Source: Cryptomeria japonica | Lineage: Eukaryota; Streptophyta; Pinopsida; Cupressales; Cupressaceae | Reading direction: 5' to 3' | Length of the DNA stretch: 64,000 nt | NCBI RefSeq assembly: GCF_030272615.1 | Contig: NC_081413.1 | Location: forward strand, 610,512,709 to 610,576,708 | In this document: piece by piece, positions 1 through 11,029 of the stretch | Layout of the letters: every line of letters starts with the position of its first letter | Numbering within the stretch: the stretch's first letter is position 1 | Position numbers and translations under genes: made by a program | The notes under the pieces: model-generated | What the model saw: the letters and a program-made list of their open reading frames with translations, nothing else | Database searches by the model: none | Told to the model about the DNA's origin: nothing

Positions 1-1313
1 ATCTAACCCTGAGGACACTCTCTCGCCATGTGTCCCATGGCTCCACATGTGAAGCAAGCGCCACATGCTTGAAACTGCACTCCCTGTGGTCTGGAGAAAG
101 ACTATCCCCCTGTCCTACTAGAACCACTATACCCACCTCTGGAGGACTGGTGAGTCCTCGCCAGAGGTGTGTAAGGAGCCTGAGATCTCTGATCTCGCCT
201 CTGACCCTGTGACTGCCACTACTTGGGCTTCGTACCCTGCTGACTCTGCGGAGGCCTTTGCCTTTGGTTTTGCTATGATTGCTGCAGAGGAGGGGGTTTG
301 GAGAACCCCGATGTGTGTCTATTATTACCCTTCCAATGGGGTTTCTGAAACCTGTAAGTCTGTGGTGTAGGGTTATGGTTCTGGGACCGATCCCTCGAGT
401 CTTGGGGCCTGACCTGAATCTCCTCTGCTATCAAAGCCTTCTCCACGGCAACCCGAAGGCTCCCTGGAGCATCCATCCTCACTGGTCCTGCTATGCCAGA
501 ATTCAACCCTCTAATAAATTGGTTGACGAGAAGCCTCTCATCTTTCAGGTAGTCTACGTATGGTAAGAGTTCAAAGAACTTGTTCTCGTACTGGGTCACT
601 GAAAGACCCTTCTGCTGGAGGTCATGAAACTCATCCACCCTACGCTGTCTGAAATGCTCTGATAAGTACCTCTCCCTGAATCTTTCTGTGAAAATCTCCC
701 AAGTGAGGGTTTCTATCTCTAAGCCACACTTATATTCTTCCTGTCTCCACCATGTGGAGGCTATTCCTCGCAATAGGTGAACCGCTGCATGTGCTTTTAG
801 ATTGCTCTCATAAGAGTGCAATGCAAAGCACCTATCTAGGCTTAAAAGCCATGCCTTTGCTTCTACCCCGTCGGTAGATCCCCCAAAAGATGGTGGCTGA
901 AGATGCATAACCTCTCTGATAAGATCCCTTGGATCCCGATGTGCCCTCTCATAATACACTGGTGCTATGACTGGAGGTGGTGCTGGTAGGTGAACGGACT
1001 CGGGCTCATGCCCAGCCTGACTCTCTACGGGATTAGGAGGTGGACTCCTACTTCATTCCTGTTCCACTGTTCTACGGCTTCCTGAGTCCTGGTTCTCAAC
1101 ATTATGATCTACTGCCAGAAGCCTATCCTAAACTATGCCAATCAGGTTATATAGAGCTACCAAGATGTCTCGGTTCGGGTCAACCAATCGTTCAGGAGGG
1201 GCTTCTGGGTTCACTTCCAGAACTGATTCCTCCCTAATGACCTCTTCGCGTGCCATGCGTTCATGCCTAGGGCCTCTACCACGTTTGCAAGTTTGTTGTG
1301 TAGTTGGAGGCAT
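1..1313 (-). pseudogene. Decayed Ty3/gypsy gag, 5' part of element
   Basis: Gag (capsid/nucleocapsid) of a Ty3/gypsy retrotransposon, read right to left. The N-terminus is a short reader starting at 1313 (MPPTTQQTCKRGRG). A capsid-type Retrotrans_gag core lies at about 959-400, with the hallmark LLRGIASTWWRQEEY and the F-x-E-RYL-x-EHFRQRRVDEFHDLQQ stretch. A CCHC zinc knuckle (CFTCGAMGHMAREC) sits at about 14-56. The core and the knuckle are in one frame, broken by in-frame TAG codons near 273, 217, 109 and 4, mostly at positions that suit glutamine or tryptophan. The piece between 960 and 1128 is frameshifted. The ORF truly continues upstream of the GTG at 959 (proline-rich). Protease and pol would lie left of the window. 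The element is dead; its 5' LTR and PBS follow at 1471-1953. The family call is firm, the lineage is not assigned. Confidence 0.88.
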
Positions 1314-1470
1314 CCTTTTTAAGAAATTAAAATAAAATTAAATAAATAAATATTTTAGGAGAAATATTTTAGCTAATTTAAAAATAACATAATAAAAATA
1401 AATATAATTTAATTAATTAAATAATTATAGCGAAACGTAATGGAGTAAGGTTCCTAGTGTTGGCAACCTT

Positions 1471-1483
1471 GCTCTGATACCAA
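1471..1483 (-). other. Primer-binding site of the gypsy element
   Basis: On the minus strand this reads TTGGTATCAGAGC, the plant PBS complementary to the 3' end of initiator methionine tRNA. It sits 2 nt from the LTR edge at 1486 and about 160 bp upstream of the gag start at 1313, as expected for a minus-oriented element. Confidence 0.9.
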
Positions 1484-1485
1484 AA

Positions 1486-1953
1486 TGTCAAGCTAAGTCA
1501 GGGTAGGGCCTCACACCAGAGCTTTTCCACGGAGGAGGGAATCCAAGCAGAGGTGGGAGGAGGCGGTGCGGGGGTACTGCGAGCTGGGGACAACGCCGCC
1601 CATGGCTGCGGGCTCCATAGCCTATGGACATCGCCGCCCATAGCTGCGACGTTGCCGCCCACAGCTACGGTGGGGGGTACTGTGAGCTGCGGACAGTGCC
1701 GCCCATGACTGCGAGCTCCGCAGCTTGTGGACGTCACTGCCCATAGCTACAAGAGTGCCCACAACTGCGGGCTCCGCAGCCTGTGGATGTCACCACTATG
1801 GGCGGCGACATCCACGGGCTGTGGGGCCCGCAACCATGGGCAGCGCTGTCCGCAGCTCGCAGTACCCCCGCATCGCCTTCTCCCACCTCCGCTCGGATTC
1901 CCTCCTCCATGGAAAAGCTCTAGTGTGAGGCCCTACCCCGACTCAGCTTGACA
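1486..1953 (-). repeat. 5' LTR (468 bp), GC-rich and largely palindromic
   Basis: The unit starts TGTCAAGC and ends GCTTGACA. Its inner edge abuts the PBS, and its outer edge cuts cleanly into the copia RNase H reading frame at 1953. The left arm (about 1486-1655) is an imperfect reverse complement of the right arm (about 1785-1953); most mismatches are transitions. The middle repeats a motif around GCCGCCCATAGCTGCG. Most of it is GC-rich in an AT-rich neighbourhood. A stand-alone foldback element is possible, but the adjoining PBS favours an LTR. Confidence 0.75.
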
Positions 1954-2099
1954 AAAAGGTTCAGAATAAAGAGATTGCACTGGAGCATATGTCCAGTAAG
2001 GTGCAGTTAGCAGACATATTCACCAAGCCTCTCCCAAAGACAACATTTGTGCATTTGAGAGGTGAATTAGGGGTATTGCCCCTTCAAGAGGTGAACTAA
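1953..2099 (+). pseudogene. Copia RNase H C-terminal fragment
   Basis: An open frame ending TAA at 2097-2099 reads KEIALEHMSSKVQLADIF followed by TKPLPKTTFVHLRGELGV. This is the C-terminal end of Ty1/copia RNase H, with the near-invariant ADIFTKPL motif. The rest of pol is missing because the gypsy LTR ending at 1953 interrupts the frame. The copia 3' untranslated region and LTR follow on the same strand. The identification is certain at family level; it is a truncated, non-functional piece. Confidence 0.93.
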
Positions 2100-2234
2100 A
2101 AGTAATTGTTCCACATCACTCAGGTACTGGAAAGACAAATTTTTGGTTGATTGATGTGTTGAAGGATGCTACTCCTCAGGGGGAGCAGCATGATAAGACA
2201 AAGATGCTTGTCCCTCCACTTTGGCATTGTTGTC

Positions 2235-2340
2235 AAAGGGGAAGAAGGAGTGAAGTGAAAAGATATCTGCAGCAAATGGGAGAAAATGTGAAGCGGAGAA
2301 GATATCTTTGTATATTGCCATCAATGCCAAAGGGGTAGAT
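2235..2340 (+). other. Copia polypurine tract, with an upstream second tract
   Basis: The 3' PPT CCAAAGGGGTAGAT ends right before the LTR start at 2341. A second purine run, TCAAAGGGGAAGAAGG, lies about 95 bp upstream at 2233-2248, again preceded by a TTTGGCATTG word. PPTs prime plus-strand DNA synthesis. The doubled arrangement recurs in the pol-less relatives (near 30640 and 52940). Confidence 0.7.
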
Positions 2341-3920
2341 TGTTGGCATTATGTGAACCGACATGAAGACATAATGATATTGTATGTTGTCATTGATATC
2401 AATATGAGACATGGTGTGAACCAGCACATGTGATAGGTGAAAAGAGAGAGGAACCGACATATGTATGAACTGGTTTATATGCCAAAGTGAAGCGGCATAT
2501 TTGTTCAAGGTGAACCGGCATGTAGTTATGGGAATTGGCACATGGAAGCATTGTATGACTACCGGTTGGTAGGTAGCTTCCACTTCAGGATTTCCAGTTG
2601 GAGTACCTCAAGTCTGTGTGACTCAATCGGTGATCTTCGTGTGATGAGTCAGCAGTATAACAGAGAATAGATCATGTTGCCATGTAAGCCCTGTGCACGT
2701 GAAGGATCTTGCATGAAGAAGACTATTCCTATCTACCTCGGGAATGAGCGAAGTCTGTCAAACGGTGATAACGCGTGATGGGTTATCAGCCGTAATGAAA
2801 TCGGTGGATAATGGATGACGGAGAATGTCTTGAGATCAATTCAAGATTGTTGCATTTAATGTAGTATGATTCAATGGTCAGGATCGAACCGCTTGAATTG
2901 CTTAACCTAACAAGTTTAGGGTTTAGGGTTTTTGCTATCGACCTGTATGTTTCCTATAAGGTCGATGTTGTGTTTCTTTCTAAGGTTGTTGGCAAAATTT
3001 GTGTGTGTGTATCCTAGGGAAGTGATACTTGATTCTTGCCAGACCAAAGGAGAGAAGAGATACCTGCAAAGTGAATGTGCAGAAGGTGAAGAGGAGCCAA
3101 AATGGATCTGCATTAGCATTGAGTATTGTTACCAGATCATTGTAATACCTGTTGATCTCTAACCACTTCAATAGTTGTAAAATCCCCTAACAAGGTAGCC
3201 TTAACTAGCTTGTTGCAAAATCCCCTAACAGGCTTGATTCAAATCCCTTAACTAGGTAACTCGAGGTTAATGAGTTCTGAGAAGCTATAGAGCTTAGGAG
3301 ATCCTTTAGCTATTGAGTTCTTGAAATCCTCTAACAAGGTGACCCTACCGAATTTAACCCTTAACCGGGTATTATTGCTATCCCTTAATCGGGTGATCCC
3401 TAACAGGATCGGTTCCTAGCAGAACCTATTGTAATGTCTTTAACCGGGCAAGGCTCCTGATAGAGTGGACTTCAAAAGAGTTTAAAAGCAACGTGTGGGT
3501 ATTCATCCCCACCGTGGTTCTTCCCAGTTGGGTTTCCACAAGAAAAATATGTGTGTTATGTGTGATGCTTTTATCTTGTAATGCTTTGTTTTACCTGTTA
3601 AGCATATGAAGGTTCTATGTTTAATGCCTGTCAATAAAACATATTGAACTCACTGTTTTGAAGATCTGATGATTAAGTTTACCTGTTTATGCATGAGAGT
3701 ATAATGATACTGTAGTATTGAGCTAAGAGGAAAGCTTAATGAGTGACCGGTTCATGACTGATTGAGCTGTACTGGATGTTACCGGTTGCACTATGTTTTA
3801 CCAATATCCCTATTTGTTAGTCATTTGGAGTGTTTGCTGTCAAACCGGTTTTGAACTGTATTTGTGTTTGTACTGATTCACCCCCCCTCTTAGTACCGGT
3901 TTGGTACTAGTGGTTCATCA
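2341..3920 (+). repeat. Copia 3' LTR, about 1.58 kb
   Basis: It starts TGTTGGCATTATG directly after the PPT and ends around GGTTCATCA, shortly after the GATTCACCCCCCCTCTTAG tract that marks the tail of every copia-like LTR here. The first 200 bp hold six degenerate GAACCGGCAT words. The region 3170-3470 holds a series of short units like CCCTTAACCGGGT. The right edge is placed by the CA end and by the start of gypsy RT homology at 3921; no TSD can be tested because the left end is lost. Confidence 0.8.
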
Positions 3921-4779
3921 TTGAGTTGTCATTCTCTTCTCTCAAGCTCTGCAAAACTTGTCTTAACTACAACAAATGCTCCTCTTTTGTCTTACTAAAA
4001 ATCAAAATGTCATCCAAATACACAATAACAAACTTTCCCAAGAATTTCTTTAATACCTCATTCATCAGCCTCATGAAATTACTCGGTGCATTAGTCAATC
4101 CAAAAGGCATCACCAACTATTCATATATTCATTTATTTGTCTTAAATGTTGACTTCCACTCATCACCTTCTTTGATCTTGATCTGATGATATCCCCTCTT
4201 CAAATCTATCTTTGTAAAGTATTTTTCTTCACTCAAATAGTCCATTATGTCATCCATCCTAGGCAAAGGAAGTCAGTATTTCACTATGATCTTGTTTATT
4301 GTTCTTGAATTAGTACACATCCTCCATTCTCCATTCTTCTTAGATGCTAATACTATTGGTACTGCATAAGGGCTCAAACTTTCCCTGATCAAACCTTTCT
4401 TCAACAACTCTTGCACTTGTCTATTTAGTTCTTCATTTTCTACCGGTGTCAACAGGTGTGCAGCTTTGTTAAGCAAACTAGCTTCAGGAACCAAGTCCAT
4501 GCAATGACTAATACTTCTAACAGGTGGAAATCCATCATGTACATTATCTGAAATGATGTCCTCATATTCTGTCAGCAAATCTCTTATCTCTATCAAGTGT
4601 TCTCCTTCCAGTTCTGGTCTCTCAGTCTTCTTAGGAATTAAGGCAGAACACACATTCTCATGTCTCAGTCCATCCATGAATTTCCTTCCATCTACTAAAC
4701 AGATTCTAGCATTTGTACAGAATTCACTCTTCAAAGGTTCCTCCAAAGGTAACAAGGTTTGCTTCATCCCATTATCCAC
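3921..4779 (-). pseudogene. Ty3/gypsy reverse transcriptase, truncated and mutated
   Basis: This would be the RNA-directed DNA polymerase of a Ty3/gypsy element. The N-terminal part (4779-4273) holds the linker and RT entry, with ELLKKGLIRESLSPYAVPIV and an S-R-x-INKI-type motif. Downstream it continues as [39 protein letters not shown] and the catalytic box [11 protein letters not shown] at about 4025-3990. In-frame stops interrupt it near 4130 and 4118 (the latter at a conserved Trp of the YEWLVMPFGL block) and near 3962. It ends abruptly at the copia LTR, so the rest of RT, RNase H and integrase are gone. It is the only recognisable RT in the window. Confidence 0.92.
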
Positions 4780-5080
4780 AATAGTGTATGTATTCTTCCT
4801 CCCATCATGTATTGCTTGTCTATCAAACTACCAAGGTCTTCCCAACAAAATATGACATATATCCATAGGCATAATATCACACAAAAATTCATCATGATAA
4901 TTCCCAATTTTCAATTTTACTAAACATTGTTCACTTACTAACAACTTATGTTCATCCTGAATCCATGCTATCCGATAAGGCTTAGGGTGTTTCAATCTCT
5001 CCAATTTCAACCTATTCAGAATCTCTTCTAAAATAAGGTTATAAAGAACTACCACTATCAATAACAACTTTATAACACTT
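4780..5080 (-). pseudogene. Ty3/gypsy aspartic protease remnant
   Basis: The pepsin-like retroviral protease lies between gag and RT. The catalytic motif VVIDSGSS is at about 5042-5065, at the end of the gag frame. A frameshift follows, and the rest reads in the next frame (ILNRLKLERLKHPKPYRIAW) to the flap and C-terminal motif MPMDICHILLGRPW at about 4870-4830. Residues after GRPW run into the RT linker with another disruption near 4825. The motif order is normal; the reading frame is broken. Confidence 0.88.
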
Positions 5081-6241
5081 ACTAGATACCTTACATCTGG
5101 TCTTCAATAGGTTCTTCCTCTGCAAGGGTTCTTCATCTCCTCCGGTATGACACAAAGCTCTCCTCATCATCAACAGTTCTCCATCTTCTAGTTTATTATC
5201 TGATCCAGTGGGGTTTTCTTCCACCACTGCTTCTCTTCTAATAGCCTCTGTCTTCTTACATTCAAATGCATGGTGTCCTCCTCCACACTTAAAGCAAGTT
5301 CCTCTAAATGTCCTCTTGTCTTGTCTCCCAAAGTTCTCATTTTGGTAACCATCTGATTCTCTCCTCCGGTATGAATTACCTTTTTTGCTTACTTCCTTGT
5401 CCTTGTTCTGATCTGTACTGGTTATGCTTCCTCCTTGAAATCTTCCTCTGGTAAACCTTCTACCTCTACCTCTTTGTCTCTGCTCATGTCTTTTATTCAA
5501 TTTCTCTTTAGCCTTTATTGCATACAGGTAAGCCTCTTCAACACTCTCCAATTTGATCATACTGAGTTCATCTTGTATAGACATCCACAATTTGTTCAAA
5601 TATATTGCAATTTGTTCAACTTCATCATCAACATATCCAGATCTGATGTTCAACTTGTAAAATGCTTCGGTGTACTCCTTCACACTAGATTCTTTGTCTC
5701 AGATTTTGCAACTTCTGGAATAAATCCACTTGATAATTCATCAGGACAAACTTTGATTTTAACTTAGCAATCATCCTATCCCATGTCTTAATATTTTCTT
5801 TACCTCTTCTTTGTCTATCAACTTGCAAGTGCTCCCACCAAAGAGATGCATGACCTTTCAATCGGGTATAGGCATATTTCACCTTCCTCTCTTCTACAAT
5901 GTTTTCAAAATCAAAATACTTTTTCATCTCTGAGATCCAATCCATCAATTCATTTGAATCAAACTTCCCATCATATTTTGGTGGGGTAAAATGAGTTTTA
6001 GTGTTCCTCCTACTCAAAACCCTTAAAAACCTTTCTTCATCTGGATTAACTACTAGTAGGTTCACTTGTTCTGCCGGGGCTTCTTCTCCTCCATCTTCGC
6101 TCACATCCTCAATATGTCAGCCTCTTATCTAGGTTGTCTCCACAGCTTCTAACTGGTTTTCTATTCCTCACAACATCTCCATTACAGCAGGGTTTGCATT
6201 CCCACGCGCTCCACCATTCCTAGTTCCTCTTCATGCCATTT
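5039..6241 (-). pseudogene. Ty3/gypsy gag, decayed
   Basis: Capsid/nucleocapsid protein of the same element as the RT to its left. The likely start is the ATG at 6241 followed by GCATGAAGAGG, where a TGA replaces a probable CGA. Further stops lie near 6170, 6137 and 6122. The capsid core (6104-5685) contains HFTPPKYDGKFDSNELMDWI and RLKGHASLWWEHL. A frameshift at about 5684 leads to the C-terminal part with a basic RGRGRRFTRGRFQGG stretch and one CCHC knuckle, CFKCGGGHHAFEC (about 5300-5260), then runs into the protease. Order and spacing are those of a normal gag-pro. Confidence 0.9.
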
Positions 6242-7141
6242 AATCATGCTAGTCCTCTGCAATTGCAAGTCAGATCCACAATCTACCACCCTATAACAAA
6301 ATTCAGGACACGCAACCTCCGAAATGAAACTTCTCTCTAATTATACTTGAAGCATCCACCGACAAAGAGGGACCTCAAGGAGATCAGTCCAAACCAGTCA
6401 GAAAGAGTAAGCACAATAGAAAAACACAGACATGATGGAGGCAATGCAGAACAGACAGTTTTATTGCATGAAATTTTATTACATCCAACTGGTAACAACC
6501 AGGTTACAACATACTGGCACACAGGCCTAGTAGAATAGGTCACACAAGGACCTTGAATCAAAAGATCTATCTTCTAGGCACAGTTTATCTCTGATTGATT
6601 CTAATTGATCTTCTATTAATTCTCATTCTAAAGCATGATTACAAATATATATATCGATCCAAAGGATCCAGTCAGCCCAAAAAGGATCATCACCAAAGAA
6701 CAAGACCTAACGTGCAAAAAATGAACAAGGTCAGCCTCCACCAAGAGATTCCTCTAAAAAATCCAAAGGATGAAACGTAGAAGGTCGGCCACACTCCAAG
6801 AAACATCAAGATAAATGTTCAAGGCTCCCCAAGCTTTGGAATGGGTTCTGGTAGATCACCAGAATAGGTCTCAGCCAACTAGTAATAAAGGAACAACCGG
6901 TAACAAGAAACTGTCAAGAAAACCAATAGCAATATCTTGTCAGAAAGTGATCCAACTGAGATGCAGTTTGAAAGCAAGAAAGATGATCAAGTCTTCAGGT
7001 AGAATCCAATTCTATAGGATCTGGTGAGCCAAAATCGAGACACATAGAAAGGGACACTGAAACTACAAACAGAAAACAAAATAGAAAAGAAAATGTTTTT
7101 GGCTGATGCAAGATTGTTGTGAACCGAGGATGCTCCTGGAT
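6242..7141. other. No gene seen; probably 5' end of the gypsy element
   Basis: This stretch lies upstream of the gypsy gag and should hold its PBS and 5' LTR. At 6283-6305 the minus strand reads a degenerate ATTTTGTTATAGGGTGGTAG, like plant LTR/PBS junctions, but the tRNA match is too eroded to call and no second LTR copy is present. Short readers here have no recognisable similarity. Confidence 0.35.
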
Positions 7142-8210
7142 CAAAGTCTCTCAATTGGAGTTGTACAATGGAAAAGGTGACACTTGACTCATGTCAACAC
7201 ATTTCAAACATTGTGTAGTGTTTTTTCTCATGACCAAAGACTTATGGCTAAATTGTTTACTCGAACCTTTAGGGATAAGGCTTTACAATGGTATTGTTCT
7301 TTGTCTCCTTATTCTATTACATCATTTCAACAAATAGCTAATGATTTCATTCAAATATTTCACAATAATATTTTTCCTAAAATTACTTTGGTTGATTTGA
7401 TTCATTGTAAGCAAGGAGTTAAAGAGAAAGTGATTGATTTTATTGGTAGATATAAACATTTGTATTCTCAAATTGCTTATCCTATGCTTGATCAAGATGT
7501 TCAAAGAATTTTTATTGCTAATTTACAAATAGACATTAGGGATAAGATTCTATTTTCTAAGTTTACTTCCTTTACACAATTGTGTGCAGTGCTTCATAAT
7601 TATCAGCTTCAAGTGAGTCAATTTGAATCATCTCCTTCAATGGATCCCATTGATAAGAATGAGAGTACTCAATAATATTTTGCAAAATTTAAACCGAACA
7701 AAGGATACATAAATATGAATGACAAAATCAATACTCAAGTGGTAGCCACAACATCGAGTGTGACCCCTTCATCCAAATACTTTAGAAAAAAGTTTACTTG
7801 TCTTTTTGAGTCTTTACATACTATAATATCAAGATTGATAAATAATAATGTGTTCAAACTTCCTCCCATCAAGCCAATTGATACCTCCAAACCTTTTCCA
7901 TCTTATCATATAATCCTAAAGCCTTTTTCCAATATCACCATCATCTTGGTCATGATACCGAGAAGTGTTATACTTTAAAGAGTAAAATTCAAGACTATAT
8001 TGATAATAATACGATATCTATAGCTAGTGTGAATAACAAAGGAAAGAAATCCACAACACCTCATAATAAAAAAATCCAAATTTTCACTAATCCTTTTCCT
8101 TCCCATTCTACTAATGTTGTCAAGTCTGAGTCTCTTTCCTTTTCTCTCGATGACCTTGTTGTTGAGTCTAATAATGTTGTGAATCTTGTTTAAAAACCTA
8201 TAACTCCTAA
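7142..8210 (+). pseudogene. Ty3/gypsy gag, second family (plus strand)
   Basis: Gag of a Ty3/gypsy element. The capsid core at 7184-7675 (LFTRTFRDKALQWYCSLSPY, then FQQIANDFIQIFHNNI) is of the Retrotrans_gag type. The start lies upstream (LELYNGKGDT at about 7155) and is cut off by a TGA and frameshift at 7178. After the stop at 7673 the frame continues to a nucleocapsid-type motif YHHHLGHDTEKCYTLKSKIQ at about 7935-7992, where the first Cys of the C-x-x-H array reads Phe. Further stops follow near 8192. Protease homology begins directly after. Confidence 0.8.
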
Positions 8211-9491
8211 GGACCTATGCATTAACTTTGATCCTAGTGAGACTATTGTTACACTTGATGGCCCATTATATATCACTATGAATATCAAAGATAAACTCTC
8301 ATGAGGAATGCCCATTTATCTAGTGTGTATGGTCAATGTGATCATTGAAAAATATCTTTACATTTTACAATTGCATTAAGTAACATATGATAAATCTGAT
8401 ATTATGGTCAAGGTGTATGATGGTTTCTCTTTACCTACTATTGGTTCTATTACTCTTCCCATTGATGTTAGTACTAAGTTCTTGGATATGAATTTTTCTA
8501 TCATTCCTACATCGGATCAATTTCATGTGAAGTTGGGACATCTATGGCTCTCTTCCATGAAAGTTGTCCCTTCTACTATTCATAATATTTAAAATTCCCT
8601 CATAATGGCACTATCATACCAATTAATCATAGCATGTATCAACCCATAGTGAGGCATGAAAATTTCACCCTCAATTAATTTTGGCCTAAACATCTTAAGC
8701 CTCTTAAGCCTTAAAGTGATGCTCTTTTTCTATCTTATCAAAATTGGAAAAATGAGATGATCTTATCTTTGAGTAAGCCTAGAGATCCTAGATCTATTCC
8801 TCCTCATGATGGACTTGGTATCCTTCCCACACCTTCTATTCCTCCTATATATTCCACAATATTGCCTCTTACATCTTACACAGGAAAGCACTTGGCATCT
8901 CCTATTTCTCAACCTAGTAAATCTTATCCCATTCCTCCTTTATAGGAAGAAAAGAAGCCTATGTCCATTGATCCTTAATCTTCACAACCTTTGGCTAAAT
9001 CTAAAAGAAATCATTGTGCAAGAGAATATCGATGAAGACATCATGCTAAGGCTCATGAACTTGCTTCCCAAACCGTTTCCCCCCTGAAAATACCAAATGT
9101 TGATTTGGTCTCATTTTTTCAGCCTTTACCTAACCCTAGGGAGGAAGTTCAACCTAAATCACCAAGATTAAAAATGCTCAACAGAAATGATGGTTTATGC
9201 TCTTTTCATGTTAGAGATCCTATTTTTATTAATTTAGATGATGAAATGGATGATGATGTTGTTCATGCTAACAATGTTGATTCTAATGATTTTGATGATA
9301 TATGTGAGCTTGTTGATGTTAATAATTATCTATCTTCACATTTTTCAAAAGCATTAACCTTAGCGCTTAGTGACAAACAAAGTGACTCACCATTAGAGCA
9401 TGGTCCTTGTTTGGAACTTTCAATAGCTCCATCTACCATGCTCAAGGTTTCTCCACTTGCATCTTGTCCACCTTCCCAAAACAATGTTTAA
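8211..9491 (+). pseudogene. Ty3/gypsy protease and gag-pro C-terminal tail
   Basis: The N-terminal protease reader DGPLYITMNIKDKL begins near 8259, followed by stops at about 8302 and 8381. The body at 8404-8592 reads IGSITLPIDVSTKFLDM and a degenerate GRPW motif (LGHLWLSSMKVVPSTIHNI), then FPHNGTIIPINHSMYQPIV. This matches in order and spacing the proteases at 17686 and 62550. The tail to 9491 is acidic and unassigned (DDEMDDDVVHANNVDSNDFD). No RT, RNase H or integrase follows before the putative LTR. The catalytic Asp motif is not visible, so the enzyme is dead. Confidence 0.72.
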
Positions 9492-11029
9492 CAAGATTGT
9501 GAAGCATATAATTTTCTCAATTAGGTTCATTCGTGTCATAGATCCTTCTCTTGTTTGTTCATAATGTGTTTCCCTCATGATGTGTTTTTGTGTTATGTTA
9601 GGTTCTCTTTAGATTACCCTTGTTACTTTGTTGGTGGAAGGTAATAAAGAGGTTAAATTTTTTATGACATTCTTCTATTTGTATCTCAATTATTCTATTT
9701 GTTGTCCCTTATGTTGTCTACTTGGGGATGATGCAAAGCGTTGAGATCTCTTTTGGTGTCTTCCATGTTGACTCAAAAGACATATGTTCCCTTCTTCCCT
9801 TGTGCTTATGATTCTACTACCTTTGGGGGATGAGGTCAATTCAATACAAATATTCATGATATACATTATTTATCATAAGAGCATATTGATCCCAGAGGTA
9901 GTGGATCCTTTTTGTGTTTTGTGACCATTATCCTTTGATTTGTCCTTTCTTGGGGGCATCTCATTGTGGTAAAATGGTTGTCTCTTGGATGCATGCTACC
10001 TTAAATAAATTTCTCTTGATAAGGCATATGAAATCTCTTTAACATGAGGGAATACACTATGCTCAATGTTACACTTTATGCACACACCATGACATGTTTC
10101 AGTTCTTAAGTCACTTTGCAAACTGAGCTTGTTGCTTTGTAATTTGGTATTTTTTAGTTTCACGACTCATAGTAAGAAAACCTTACTAGGATAGTAGTCA
10201 TGTTCTCTCTCTCTTTCCTCTTTCTTATTATGTCCCTTTTATCTTGATATTGGTATAGTAAGACCCTAAAGTCCTTGGGGGCTTAGTGTGTCTTGTCTCT
10301 CTGATATTTTGATGAAATTTTTCAATGTAGACCTTTTGTAGTTAATCTTACTTAGGGAACCACATAGGATTTTGTTGGAGAATATCCACTTTATGTGGCA
10401 TTATCATGTTATCTTTTTCACTTTATATGGTGTCTCCACCTTTAGTACTTTTATTACATTATCATATCCACCTTTTGGTGGGTAATCCAATGTTAGTGGT
10501 GTTAGCATGTGATCAATTTTTAACTTTAGGTGAAATGACAGTTTATCAGTTTTTGTCTCATATCATAATATTATGACACTTTTCATACTCTTATGCACTC
10601 ATATGCTCTCACCTTGGCTATATAATCAAAGGGTCTCCCATGTAATAATAATTCATTGATAATCAAGTTGATTCTATTCTATTGCATCATTGATAGGAAT
10701 ATAATGTATTCATGTCACATTAATTCTTGCTTGTTTATGTGCTTTTCATTTGGTCTCTAGATCTTGGGTGGCTACCTTTATATTCAATTATTATAGATAC
10801 CCTTCCTTGTTTTTCTCTAGGAGTAGTTAGAGGAACAAGGGTACCATTGAAGGTTGAGACATAGGATCCAAGGGTGATCAATGAGCTCTAGGTGAAATCC
10901 TACCCTTGGTATAATAACCAAGATGAGGGATATCAACAATAATCAGAATCTTGAAGGGAGGGTGGGCTACGAACATCAACAATGTAGGTGCCTTTCATTT
11001 GCTTGCAATAGGTGCCAATGTAGGAGTTG
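9492..11029. repeat. Non-coding, probable LTR of the gag-pro element
   Basis: No coding signal. G-runs that could act as PPTs lie at about 9822 (TTTGGGGGATGAGG) and 9950 (CTTGGGGGCATCTC). A TATA-like GGCTATATAATCAAAGGG lies at about 10617-10634, as in the promoter part of plant LTRs. The LTR probably begins after one of the G-runs and ends near 10930, but no second copy exists in the window to fix the ends. Confidence 0.4.

Noticed and set aside
1725-1951. Two overlapping plus-strand ORFs of 67 and 74 codons
   Set aside because: They lie in the palindromic LTR, whose GC-rich repeats lack stops by composition.
2915-2936. Telomere-like TTTAGGG words
   Set aside because: Only two adjacent units inside an LTR; too short for an interstitial telomere.
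9492-10930. Missing pol of the plus-strand gag-pro element hidden in a decayed state
   Set aside because: I searched for RT (YxDD, GLTNAP) and integrase motifs by eye on both strands and saw none; a profile search could still find very eroded traces.
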